In this document: positions 7,133 to 12,607 of the stretch, one piece after another
Numbering within the stretch: the stretch's first letter is position 1
Layout: the number at the start of each line of letters is the position of its first letter
From: an archaeon
GTDB lineage: Archaea > Iainarchaeota > Iainarchaeia > Iainarchaeales > Iainarchaeaceae
DNA: 12,607 nt
NCBI GenBank assembly: GCA_024653865.1
Contig: JANLHD010000008.1
Coordinates: 1 to 12,607 of the forward strand
Direction of reading: 5' to 3'
Notes under the pieces: model-generated
Told to the model about the DNA's origin: nothing
What the model saw: only the letters and a program-made list of their open reading frames with translations
Databases searched by the model: none
Position numbers and translations under genes: made by a program

Positions 7133-7744
7133 TTATAGGCGCTGGACAATCAAATTAACCCTATCAATTATGTCCTGGGCATCGGGGTATAGCGATTCCA
7201 AAAATACAAAACTCGCCCACCCAACGTCCTCAAAGGACGCCGGAGTTATGCTGATTTTGCCCTCCGAAAGTTCGACAAGGCCAAGGGATGCGCCATCTTT
7301 GGGAAAGGACACCATGGCTACGACCGAATCCTCTGCCTCAAGCAGGATTGCACAATCCTTTGCGTCCAATATCTTGTCGGTTTGGGCGTTTCCCAAATTG
7401 GTCCTGCAACTGGCGAGATTTTGGTTTTCGTCCAAAACCCTTGCCACCACGATAACGCTTTTTCCCTTGTCAATCAAAATCGTGTTGAACAATGTCACAG
7501 AGGAGAGCATGTACACGTTTTCGGTGCCCCTTTCGACAAACCTGGGCGAAATAATAAAGGAATCCGCCGCCCTGTAAGAGGACAAAAGTTCGGAAATTTC
7601 TTTTTCATTTGAAACAAGCCTCACGCCATCCTTTTCAACGGAGTACTTGTAGTCCTTCGGCAGATTCATGAGGACGAATGCCCCAACCACGATGATTGCG
7701 ACCGCGGCGATTGCCGTGAGATAAAAGTAAAGCTGTTTTGCCAT
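7133..7744 (-). CDS. Membrane-anchored hypothetical protein
   Basis: I do not recognise this 203-residue protein. Residues 6-27 are a single hydrophobic segment (YFYLTAIAAVAIIVVGAFVL) after a short start MAKQL, so it is probably anchored with its bulk outside. The remainder is a mixed soluble domain with two cysteines (SCRTN and KDCAI, about residues 113 and 130) that could form a disulfide, and an alternating strand pattern around SVIVVARVLDENQ. The ATG at 7744 lies about 27 nt from a TATA-like box. It sits between the S-layer gene and the glycosyltransferase, which suggests a surface role, but no activity can be assigned. A signal peptide instead of an anchor is possible; there is no clear cleavage site. 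Confidence 0.75.
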   Translation of the reverse strand: MAKQLYFYLTAIAAVAIIVVGAFVLMNLPKDYKYSVEKDGVRLVSNEKEISELLSSYRAADSFIISPRFVERGTENVYMLSSVTLFNTILIDKGKSVIVVARVLDENQNLASCRTNLGNAQTDKILDAKDCAILLEAEDSVVAMVSFPKDGASLGLVELSEGKISITPASFEDVGWASFVFLESLYPDAQDIIDRVNLIVQRL

Positions 7745-7766
7745 GAAGAAAAAAGCGGTTCAAAAG

Positions 7767-7776
7767 TAATAAAAAG
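7767..7776 (-). promoter_or_regulatory. TATA-like box for the 7133-7744 gene
   Basis: CTTTTTATTA on the minus strand (7776-7767) is centred 27 nt before ATG 7744, fitting a leaderless transcript that starts after the S-layer terminator. No Shine-Dalgarno sequence is visible. Confidence 0.45.
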
Positions 7777-7806
7777 CGTGGCTTACGCCTGCGGCGTTAA
7801 TGGAAA

Positions 7807-7854
7807 TAAAAAAAAAGAAAAAAAAGAAAGAAAAGGGCTTGGCTTTACGCCAAG
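7807..7854 (-). terminator. S-layer gene terminator: hairpin containing the stop codon, then long T-rich tract
   Basis: CTTGGC (7854-7849 on the minus strand) pairs with GCCAAG (7843-7838) around a 5-nt loop that contains the TAA stop (7847-7845). The minus strand then runs CCC followed by about 28 bases of almost pure T with a few C. This is a strong archaeal T-tract terminator, as expected after a highly transcribed gene. The stem covers the last two codons. Confidence 0.75.
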
Positions 7855-10800
7855 TCCATTCCGTCTATATCCTGTATAAGTTCGTTCACGATGTCTGCCG
7901 TGTCCGAAGCCGTGTAACCTGCGACGTAGATTGATCCCGTCGCTGCGTCTACCTCCGCCACCGTCTGTCCGGGCGCAGTGAGTCTGTCCGCGAGGCTTGA
8001 TGCCAACGCGTTGACTATGTGTCCGCCTACGATGATGTTGGATCCCTGCGGTGCCTCGGAATCGAGGAACACTATCGGGTTTCTGACGCTAGCTGGCGTT
8101 ACGTATGTGCCGCCAACAGGCGCTGTCACAGAGCATGCCACATCCGCGTCGCCTGCAATTGAGCAGGATCCGCCGGCGTAGTCATTCCATGTGACCTTGG
8201 TTCCGGAGTCGGTTGTCCCTTCTTCGCCCAATGTGAGCGTTAGGACCTCTCCGCCGGAGACTTCTTTGGATACTTCTGCACCGTAGATCAATATCTGCAC
8301 CTTTTCGGCGTTCTCGGGCATGCTTACTTTCACGCCTGCGTCGCTTTCAAGGACTTGTGCTTTGGCGCCCGCGTCTGTGTAGGCAGCCTGCAGATAGCTC
8401 GAGCTCGATCCTGACTGGAGGTTCCATGTAGGCGTACCGTTGAAGTCCGCGTCCGTGGAGTATCCTGAGAGGTTCGAGTTCGTGAACGTTCCGAGTGCTC
8501 CGGCATCCCTTGTGTCTATGTAGACGTTGAGGTCGCCGTTGCTGACTACGTCGTCCAACTGGAACTCAGCCACAAAGAACGCTGTTGTATCGCTGTACGC
8601 GGCGTTGCTGTTGTAGTCTGTGTCCTGGGGCACGTAGTGGCCTGTCCAGAGGGAGTTACCCGCCAAGACTTGCCTTTGCGTTGCTCCACCGGAGTAGAAG
8701 TCCTCTCCAATACCTTTGGTCTCCGTGTATCCGGAGGTGTTCGGATTGTTTGTTCCGAGGAACTTGAGTATTTTGTCGTTTTGGATAACATTGGACTCAG
8801 CTGCCCCAAGCCTGTCTGCATCAAGCAGTATCCAGAGCCTGTTGAGGGCTTTTGCCGGGTAGACCGCATAATAGAATGCCCTGTCTCCGTTACCCTGCAA
8901 TCCGATGTTCACCGGGTTTCCGCCCGCAGTCACTGCGTTACCGTCGAAGACCTTATCCTCCGAGAAGTATAGTTTCCCGTATGAAAGGTCTGCTTCGTCT
9001 CCGCCAACGTTGAATAGGCGTGTGCCCGTTGAATTGGTCTTCCTGAAGATTATTTCTCCATCAACCGATACCGCGACATCTCCTGTTCCTGCAAGTATAT
9101 TTGTGTCGGATATTGTGTAGGTGACTCCGTCTATTGAGAAGGAATCGCTGATTGTCATGTTGATGTCGTCAAAACCTAAGTTGACTACCTCAACATTCAA
9201 GTCGCCTATTCCCTCGACGTTTATCTGTACGTTTCCATCTGCACCTGCAAGGTTTGTGACAGTCCACAGCCTTCCGTTCACGTAGTCACCGGTTGTGACT
9301 GAGAAGTTCAGGTCGTTGGCCGCACTTGTGCCTGCACCGTAGTTTACGTCGTACCAGATTGTCTTGGAGTCGAACAGGAATGTTCCTCCGGTCTCTGTGT
9401 CGTCAAGTTCGAGCGAGAACGGGAGTTTGTGCTCCGCATCGTCGGCTCCCCTGAAGCTTACTCCGCCGTCTGCGGATGTGTCAAGGCCTGCGACTTCGTT
9501 TCCGAATTCAACCGTGGTCATCTCTTCCTTTCCTTCGAACCCGAGGAATTCGACTTTTGCAAAGCCTTTTCCAAGTGATCCTTCTTCAAGAGCCTGCCCA
9601 AAGGTTGCGGTGTCCCCTTCCATGTCGGTTAGTGACTGTCCGCTCTTTGTTGGGTACAATGGCCCGTTGGATGAGGATGAGTTGTTCCACTTATCCCTGC
9701 TGTTTGAAATTTTTATCTTGTCGAGGGAATTTCCTGACACGGTCAATGAGACTGTGTAGTCGTAGATTCCCGTAGTGTCCGTCGGGTCGTAGGGGTAACC
9801 TTTCGTATCCCTGAGCTCGATTGTGTCGGTTCCTTTCGTGACTTCCACGTAACCGATTCCTGTCGTTGCTCCGACCGCGATTGTGTTCACGAAGAGGTTG
9901 CTCTGGAGAGCGTACTCGCCGTCTGCATCCTGGAAGTGCTCCTTAAGGTTAGGAGTTCCCGAAGACGCCACAGTCTGCGTGTCAATGAGGTTTCCCTCTG
10001 CATCATAGAGCTCGAAGGTTGCTTCGTAAGCCGTTGTTGCCGCACCGGTCTGGACAATCTGCACCAATTTTACGGTGACATCTTCGTCATCGTAGGCGCC
10101 GTCTCCGATAAGGCCTTCAATGATTTCGCCCTCGTTGAAAGTCGCTTTCGCGCTGGACTTTACGATCCTCATCGTGGGGCTTCCCGAAAGGGTAGCCGTG
10201 CTGAGTTCGTACTCTTCGCCGAAAAACACGATTTTCACGTTGTCATCTGAACCGTCCGTGAAAGATGTGGCTCCGAGGTCTATTCCTGCGCTTCCGAGGA
10301 TAACTTCGTAGTAGAAGTCTCCGCCCTCAATGTACCCGACAAGGTCTTTAATGTCGGACGAGGTGTCGAATTTCGCATCCACGTTGATTCCGATTTTTTC
10401 CTGAATCGTCGGAGTCGTGGTGTTTCCGTCAACCTTTTGAGAAAGGCTTGCGTTGTACAAATGCGGCAACTGAGCGTCCGTCATGGCGTTCGTGTCGTTC
10501 GCATTCTGCACTTCTCTTGCACCGGATGAAGAGCTAAGGTTAACCTTGTACTCTTTTGAGCCGGCTCCGAAAGTGACTGTTCCTCCAACCGTGACGTCAA
10601 TTGTCAGGTCTGATAGGTCCAAATCCGCTCCTCCGGTTCCGCCTTCTCCTGTCGCTGAAACGCTAACGCTTCTGCTCTGTGCGGCTTTCTCGGCTATCTT
10701 TGCGGCAAGGTTTCCTGCCCAGATTGCATCCGAGAGTGCAGCTTCAGAACCGATTACGATGTTAACGCTCGGAGATCCGTTGCTGTTATAGATATCGTCT

Positions 10801-10901
10801 TTTGTGATGCTGGTCGCTGACACAATCGGTGCAATTGCTGAACCCAGCAAGGCTGCTCCGGTCGCGATTGCGGCCAACTTCTTCACGTTGAATCCTTTCA
10901 T
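7845..10901 (-). CDS. S-layer protein, Methanococcus type
   Basis: The structural protein of the cell surface lattice, 1018 residues from ATG 10901. It opens with MKGFNVKK and a hydrophobic core ending IAPIVSA (about residue 29), a Sec signal peptide. The mature N-terminus carries the methanococcal S-layer block SVNIVIGSEAALSDAIWAGNLAAKIA. The last 70 residues match the S-layer C-terminal domain, with SNIIVGGHIVNALA, LTAPGQTVAEVD and GSIYVAGYTASDT. Between them is a long acidic, Gly/Thr/Ser-rich beta-type region with many N-x-S/T sequons (for example NLS, NAS, NMT, NST, NGT), so N-glycosylation is likely. Only two cysteines occur, C913 and C923, a likely disulfide. GTG 10913 is rejected as start because it lies inside the Shine-Dalgarno. 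The coding DNA has far fewer A and T runs than its neighbours, as expected for strong expression. Confidence 0.93.
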   Translation of the reverse strand: MKGFNVKKLAAIATGAALLGSAIAPIVSATSITKDDIYNSNGSPSVNIVIGSEAALSDAIWAGNLAAKIAEKAAQSRSVSVSATGEGGTGGADLDLSDLTIDVTVGGTVTFGAGSKEYKVNLSSSSGAREVQNANDTNAMTDAQLPHLYNASLSQKVDGNTTTPTIQEKIGINVDAKFDTSSDIKDLVGYIEGGDFYYEVILGSAGIDLGATSFTDGSDDNVKIVFFGEEYELSTATLSGSPTMRIVKSSAKATFNEGEIIEGLIGDGAYDDEDVTVKLVQIVQTGAATTAYEATFELYDAEGNLIDTQTVASSGTPNLKEHFQDADGEYALQSNLFVNTIAVGATTGIGYVEVTKGTDTIELRDTKGYPYDPTDTTGIYDYTVSLTVSGNSLDKIKISNSRDKWNNSSSSNGPLYPTKSGQSLTDMEGDTATFGQALEEGSLGKGFAKVEFLGFEGKEEMTTVEFGNEVAGLDTSADGGVSFRGADDAEHKLPFSLELDDTETGGTFLFDSKTIWYDVNYGAGTSAANDLNFSVTTGDYVNGRLWTVTNLAGADGNVQINVEGIGDLNVEVVNLGFDDINMTISDSFSIDGVTYTISDTNILAGTGDVAVSVDGEIIFRKTNSTGTRLFNVGGDEADLSYGKLYFSEDKVFDGNAVTAGGNPVNIGLQGNGDRAFYYAVYPAKALNRLWILLDADRLGAAESNVIQNDKILKFLGTNNPNTSGYTETKGIGEDFYSGGATQRQVLAGNSLWTGHYVPQDTDYNSNAAYSDTTAFFVAEFQLDDVVSNGDLNVYIDTRDAGALGTFTNSNLSGYSTDADFNGTPTWNLQSGSSSSYLQAAYTDAGAKAQVLESDAGVKVSMPENAEKVQILIYGAEVSKEVSGGEVLTLTLGEEGTTDSGTKVTWNDYAGGSCSIAGDADVACSVTAPVGGTYVTPASVRNPIVFLDSEAPQGSNIIVGGHIVNALASSLADRLTAPGQTVAEVDAATGSIYVAGYTASDTADIVNELIQDIDGMDLA

Positions 10902-10909
10902 TTTTTGTT

Positions 10910-10916
10910 TCACCTC
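10910..10916 (-). promoter_or_regulatory. Strong ribosome binding site of the S-layer gene
   Basis: GAGGTGA on the minus strand (10916-10910) lies 8 nt before ATG 10901 and matches the archaeal anti-Shine-Dalgarno well. It decides the start: the alternative GTG at 10913 is part of this element. It is the clearest such site in the window. Confidence 0.8.
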
Positions 10917-10941
10917 ACGAATCTTATGAAAATATATACGG

Positions 10942-10961
10942 GGCTACGTTTAAGCGTAGCC
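10942..10961 (-). promoter_or_regulatory. Hairpin in the S-layer 5' leader
   Basis: GGCTACG (10961-10955 on the minus strand) and CGTAGCC (10948-10942) form a perfect 7-bp stem with a 6-nt loop, CTTAAA. It lies about 10 nt from the predicted transcript start (near 10972) and 26 nt before the ribosome site. It may protect the mRNA 5' end or affect translation. Confidence 0.6.
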
Positions 10962-10990
10962 GGTCGTAGGCTCTTATATTGAATTACACA

Positions 10991-11004
10991 CGTTATTTAA
11001 AAAG
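10991..11004 (-). promoter_or_regulatory. S-layer promoter (TATA box)
   Basis: CTTTTTAAATAACG on the minus strand (11004-10991) is a good archaeal TATA box. The usual spacing places the transcript start near 10972 and gives a 5' leader of about 70 nt with a hairpin and a strong ribosome site. Confidence 0.65.
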
Positions 11005-11008
11005 CTAT

Positions 11009-11023
11009 CGTTTTCAAAAAACG
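11009..11023. repeat. Inverted repeat between two divergent promoters
   Basis: CGTTTT (11009-11014) and AAAACG (11018-11023) form a perfect 6-bp inverted repeat with a CAA spacer. It sits between the S-layer TATA box (-) and the TATA box at 11034-11040 (+). A wider pair, AATTACA (10982-10988) and TGTAATT (11025-11031), flanks the S-layer box. Either could be a regulator site. Confidence 0.4.
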
Positions 11024-11033
11024 CTGTAATTGC

Positions 11034-11040
11034 TTTATAT
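11034..11040 (+). promoter_or_regulatory. TATA box for the candidate ncRNA
   Basis: TTTATAT (11034-11040) on the plus strand is close to the archaeal TATA consensus. Usual spacing predicts a start near 11061-11064, within the first arm of the long stem that begins at 11058. No plus-strand ORF of interest follows, which points to a non-coding transcript. Confidence 0.45.
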
Positions 11041-11057
11041 GGGAAATACAGGCTAAA

Positions 11058-11174
11058 TTAAGGCTTTTGAAGAACCATCGTTAGGCAATAAACGAAGCCA
11101 CTCAAAAGGGGCTTAAAGCGCCTTATTTCATCTGTATACCCTAGCCCTCAAAAGCCTTAAAAAGAGAATTTTTT
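11058..11174 (+). ncRNA. Candidate structured non-coding RNA
   Basis: A 13-bp perfect terminal stem pairs 11058-11070 (TTAAGGCTTTTGA) with 11148-11160. Inside are a hairpin TCGTT/AACGA (11078-11082 with 11091-11095) and GGGCT/AGCCC (11109-11113 with 11143-11147), the latter abutting the outer stem so that the two could stack. T6 at 11169-11174 would end transcription. A TATA box lies about 24 nt upstream. Alternative pairings exist: AAGGGGC with GCGCCTT (11106-11112, 11118-11124), and CTTTTGA with a second TCAAAAG at 11102-11108. The fold does not look like 5S rRNA, tRNA, SRP or RNase P RNA. The reverse reading, as the 3' region of the winged-helix gene, is possible but has no comparable promoter and end. 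The structure is by eye; expression is unknown. Confidence 0.4.
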
Positions 11175-11185
11175 ACGTTAATTGG

Positions 11186-11830
11186 CTACTTTTTCGGTTG
11201 GTAGAGGCCTTTTGCGAATTCCTCGAGCTCATCTTTGCTCATGGACTTTAACATGCTTGCATTGTATGACTGGATCATCTCCGCCATCTCCATTAGCGCA
11301 TCTTGCAAATCATCCATAGAGAGGACAACTTTTTGCGGCTTTAGAACCTCAACAGAGGTCGGGCCAAAGAAATACATGAACTGGACAAGGGAAGTAAAGT
11401 CCTTGGCGCTCATATTGACCTCCAAATACGCGGTGTAATGGTTCAACTCAGAAATAGCCTTTGCCCTATAAATGTCATAAATCGTGTAATTCTTGTTTTC
11501 GCGCAGCTTCTTCTCCAATGTATCCATGTTCTTTTTGAGAAAATCCTCCTCAACCGCCCTAATCTCTATTACCGCCTTAATGCGCATGTCAAATGGGTCC
11601 TTTTCGGCTATTTCCTTGCGCCTGCGCACCGCAGTGACAATGTTCTCCATTAACTTGTACTTGGAAGGGTAACCCTCGACCTTCACCAGTTTTAGCCGAA
11701 CCATTTGCTTTAGGCTATCATTCAGGTCGTCAAAAGGAATGCCAAGCTGCTTGTTCAAATCCTCAACCGTCTTGGGAGAGGAAAGCAAAAGCAGGGCAAT
11801 GCGCTTTTGTTCGTCAGTAAACCGGCTCAT
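11186..11830 (-). CDS. Winged-helix DNA-binding protein, conserved type of unknown role
   Basis: From ATG 11830 the protein has 214 residues. Residues 4-62 read as a winged helix: FTDEQKRIALLLLSSPKTVE, recognition-type helix FDDLNDSLKQMVRLKLV, then a wing, KVEGYPSKYKL. Residues 75-165 form a second domain with an IKAVIEIRAVEEDFLKK helix, a YTAYLEVNMSAKDF strand region and GPTSVEVLKP. A helical tail, AMLEMAEMIQSY-like, follows and ends Lys-rich. I recall similar proteins in other DPANN archaea but no named function. TTG 11845 also opens the frame but adds only MGFCG; the ATG is preferred. It is upstream of the S-layer gene on the same strand and divergent from the EndoQ-like gene, so control of either neighbour is conceivable but unproven. 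Confidence 0.8.
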   Translation of the reverse strand: MSRFTDEQKRIALLLLSSPKTVEDLNKQLGIPFDDLNDSLKQMVRLKLVKVEGYPSKYKLMENIVTAVRRRKEIAEKDPFDMRIKAVIEIRAVEEDFLKKNMDTLEKKLRENKNYTIYDIYRAKAISELNHYTAYLEVNMSAKDFTSLVQFMYFFGPTSVEVLKPQKVVLSMDDLQDALMEMAEMIQSYNASMLKSMSKDELEEFAKGLYQPKK

Positions 11831-11854
11831 TCCACAAAACCCCAAAAAAAACCC

Positions 11855-11877
11855 ATTATATTATTCTTATTATAATA
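11855..11877 (-). promoter_or_regulatory. AT-rich promoter of the winged-helix gene
   Basis: Two overlapping TATA-like boxes lie on the minus strand: TTATAATAA (centre near 11871), giving a leader of about 15 nt, and AATATAATG (centre near 11859), giving an almost leaderless mRNA from ATG 11830. I cannot choose between them. Confidence 0.45.
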
Positions 11878-11884
11878 GAAAGAA

Positions 11885-12003
11885 ACTTGTTAACCAATTA
11901 AAAACCAAATTGCAAAGAACTAAAAAAACCTTTTTCACCAAAACACTTGGTTAACCAATTAAAAACCAAATTGCAAGGAACTAAAAAACCTTTTTCGCCA
12001 AAA
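11885..12003 (+). repeat. Tandem direct repeat, two units of about 60 bp, upstream of the EndoQ-like gene
   Basis: Unit 1 (11885-11943) and unit 2 (11945-12003) are nearly identical over 59 bases. They differ by one inserted G, one A lost from an A run, and two A/G changes. Each unit holds AT-rich boxes (CCAATTAAAAACC and CTAAAAAACC). Unit 2 carries the 12-bp palindrome TTGGTTAACCAA (11947-11958), broken in unit 1 by a missing G. The box CTAAAAAACC of unit 2 (11981-11990) lies about 27 nt before the GTG at 12013, so the repeat probably contains a promoter. Confidence 0.8.
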
Positions 12004-12012
12004 TCCTTCGCA

Positions 12013-12135
12013 GTGAAAGAATATAATTTGGATTTGCAAATGCACGGTCCGAGAAAGGCCTCGGAAGGGCCTGCATCATCTTCGCCCCACGGGCTCGATG
12101 AAGCCAACGATAAAACACGCGGGGAATTCCCATGA
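12013..12135 (+). pseudogene. Short ORF starting with a duplicate of the EndoQ-like N-terminus
   Basis: From GTG 12013 the frame reads VKEYNLDLQMHG, identical to the start of the downstream gene apart from the initiating codon, then 28 unrelated residues (PRKASEGPASSS and onward) to TGA at 12133-12135. The stop overlaps the downstream ATG as ATGA, so a ribosome ending here could restart on the full gene. The non-homologous part (12049-12131) is about 60% GC, richer than its surroundings, and begins with a small hairpin, CCGAG/CTCGG (12049-12053, 12060-12064). An upstream in-frame TTG (11947) could lengthen it. It is either a gene fragment left by duplication or recombination, or a real coupled leader ORF. 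I favour the fragment. Confidence 0.45.
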
Positions 12136-12607
12136 AAGAATACAACCTCGATTTGCAGATGCATGGAAAGTTTGCCGGCGGCGTTAGCAAGAGCATGGAA
12201 ATACCCATAATGGCACAGCAGACCAAACTAAAGGGCCTGGACGTTCTCGTGACCGCCGACATTTTGCACAAGCAATGGTTCTCGCATGTAAAAAACAATA
12301 TTGAAGAGGAATCGAACGGAATCTATCGCGACCTAAAGGGCGAGTGCAACTTCATAATAGGCGGGGAAATCGAGGACAACAAAAGAATCCACCACCTCTT
12401 CTATTTGCCCTCGCTCGAAAGCGCTACAGAACTGCGCGAAAAATTCCTCGGAAAAGGAAATTTGGATTGCATAATGTGCGGCAGACCCAAACTTCGGGTA
12501 ACCGCGGAAGAATTCGCGCAGGCGGTTGTTGATTGTGGCGGAATTTTCGGGCCCGCCCACTCATTCACGCCCTACACCGGAATTTACGCATTCTTCGATT
12601 CGCCAAA
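12132..12607 (+). CDS. PHP-domain endonuclease, EndoQ-like (TIGR00375 type), 3'-truncated by window
   Basis: EndoQ cleaves DNA 5' of deaminated bases such as uracil and hypoxanthine and of abasic sites; it is known in Thermococcales and some bacteria. The visible 158 residues match the N-terminal PHP domain in order: LDLQMHGKFAGGVSKSME (6-23), KGLDVLVTADILH (34-46), IGGEIEDNKRIHHLFYLPS (76-94), then GPAHSFTPYTGIY (140-152) with its metal-site His143. The usual first PHP motif DLHIHS is here D-L-Q-M-H-G, so the first metal-binding histidine is Gln9. The C-terminal part, with the further metal ligands and catalytic aspartate, lies beyond the window. ATG 12132 overlaps the stop of the short upstream ORF. 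Family membership is fairly sure; activity on deaminated bases is inferred. Confidence 0.85.
   Translation, partial: MKEYNLDLQMHGKFAGGVSKSMEIPIMAQQTKLKGLDVLVTADILHKQWFSHVKNNIEEESNGIYRDLKGECNFIIGGEIEDNKRIHHLFYLPSLESATELREKFLGKGNLDCIMCGRPKLRVTAEEFAQAVVDCGGIFGPAHSFTPYTGIYAFFDSP

Noticed and set aside
7807..7834. Purine-rich tract as a simple-sequence repeat or CRISPR-like element
   Set aside because: It is irregular and is explained as the T-rich tract of the S-layer terminator; no CRISPR array occurs in the window.
7978..10791. Several plus-strand ORFs opposite the S-layer gene
   Set aside because: They are frame shadows of a well-supported long gene, rich in Ser, Pro and Arg with no motifs or promoters.
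10902..10913. GTG start for the S-layer protein, adding MKQK
   Set aside because: The GTG is inside the GAGGTGA ribosome site, which is ideally spaced for ATG 10901; the signal peptide fits the later start.
11058..11160. 5S rRNA, tRNA or SRP RNA identity for the structured segment
   Set aside because: No conserved 5S, tRNA or SRP sequence blocks are present, although a closing stem with inner arms superficially recalls 5S.
11831..11845. TTG start for the winged-helix protein
   Set aside because: It adds only five residues with no support; ATG 11830 begins a typical MSRFTDEQKR start.
11898..12298. Minus-strand ORFs across the tandem repeat and the EndoQ-like start
   Set aside because: Their internal repeats are just the DNA repeats translated on the wrong strand; they run against the clear EndoQ-like gene.

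Overview
The window looks archaeal. It carries a Dph2-type diphthamide enzyme, an archaeal UMP kinase, an aRF1 release factor with NIKS and GGQ motifs, an archaeal TruD, a Methanococcus-type S-layer protein and an EndoQ-like PHP endonuclease. Several starts sit about 27 nt downstream of a TATA-like box, which fits leaderless mRNAs. The mixture (methanococcal-type S-layer, long A and T runs, several small membrane-anchored proteins I cannot name) suggests a DPANN-type lineage such as Diapherotrites or Micrarchaeota, or a euryarchaeal relative. That placement is an inference from gene content and recalled family resemblance, not a measured phylogeny.

Layout. Positions 2-1331 (+) hold the end of dph2 and a small basic protein of unknown role. 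Positions 1338-2225 (-) hold pyrH, convergent with it. A divergent promoter region (2226-2387) separates pyrH from the prf1-truD pair (2388-4923, +), both translation genes. A convergent gap (4924-5164) holds T-tract and hairpin terminators. From 11830 down to 5165 everything is on the minus strand: a winged-helix protein, the S-layer gene, a membrane-anchored unknown, a processive family 2 glycosyltransferase and a membrane-anchored thioredoxin-like protein without its CxxC. This reads as a cell-surface cluster. A terminator follows the S-layer gene and the next two genes have their own promoter-like boxes. The right edge (11885-12607, +) holds a tandem 60-bp repeat, a duplicated copy of a gene start, and the first 158 codons of an EndoQ-like gene.

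The observations most worth checking are these: a candidate structured ncRNA of about 115 nt (11058-11174, +) with its own TATA box and T6 end, lying between the S-layer promoter and the winged-helix gene; a 7-codon mini-ORF ending in UGA on a terminator-like hairpin in the prf1 leader, which resembles a release-factor attenuator; an EndoQ gene start present twice with only synonymous differences (apart from GTG versus ATG); and an S-layer mRNA with a hairpin in its 5' leader and its stop codon in the loop of the terminator hairpin.
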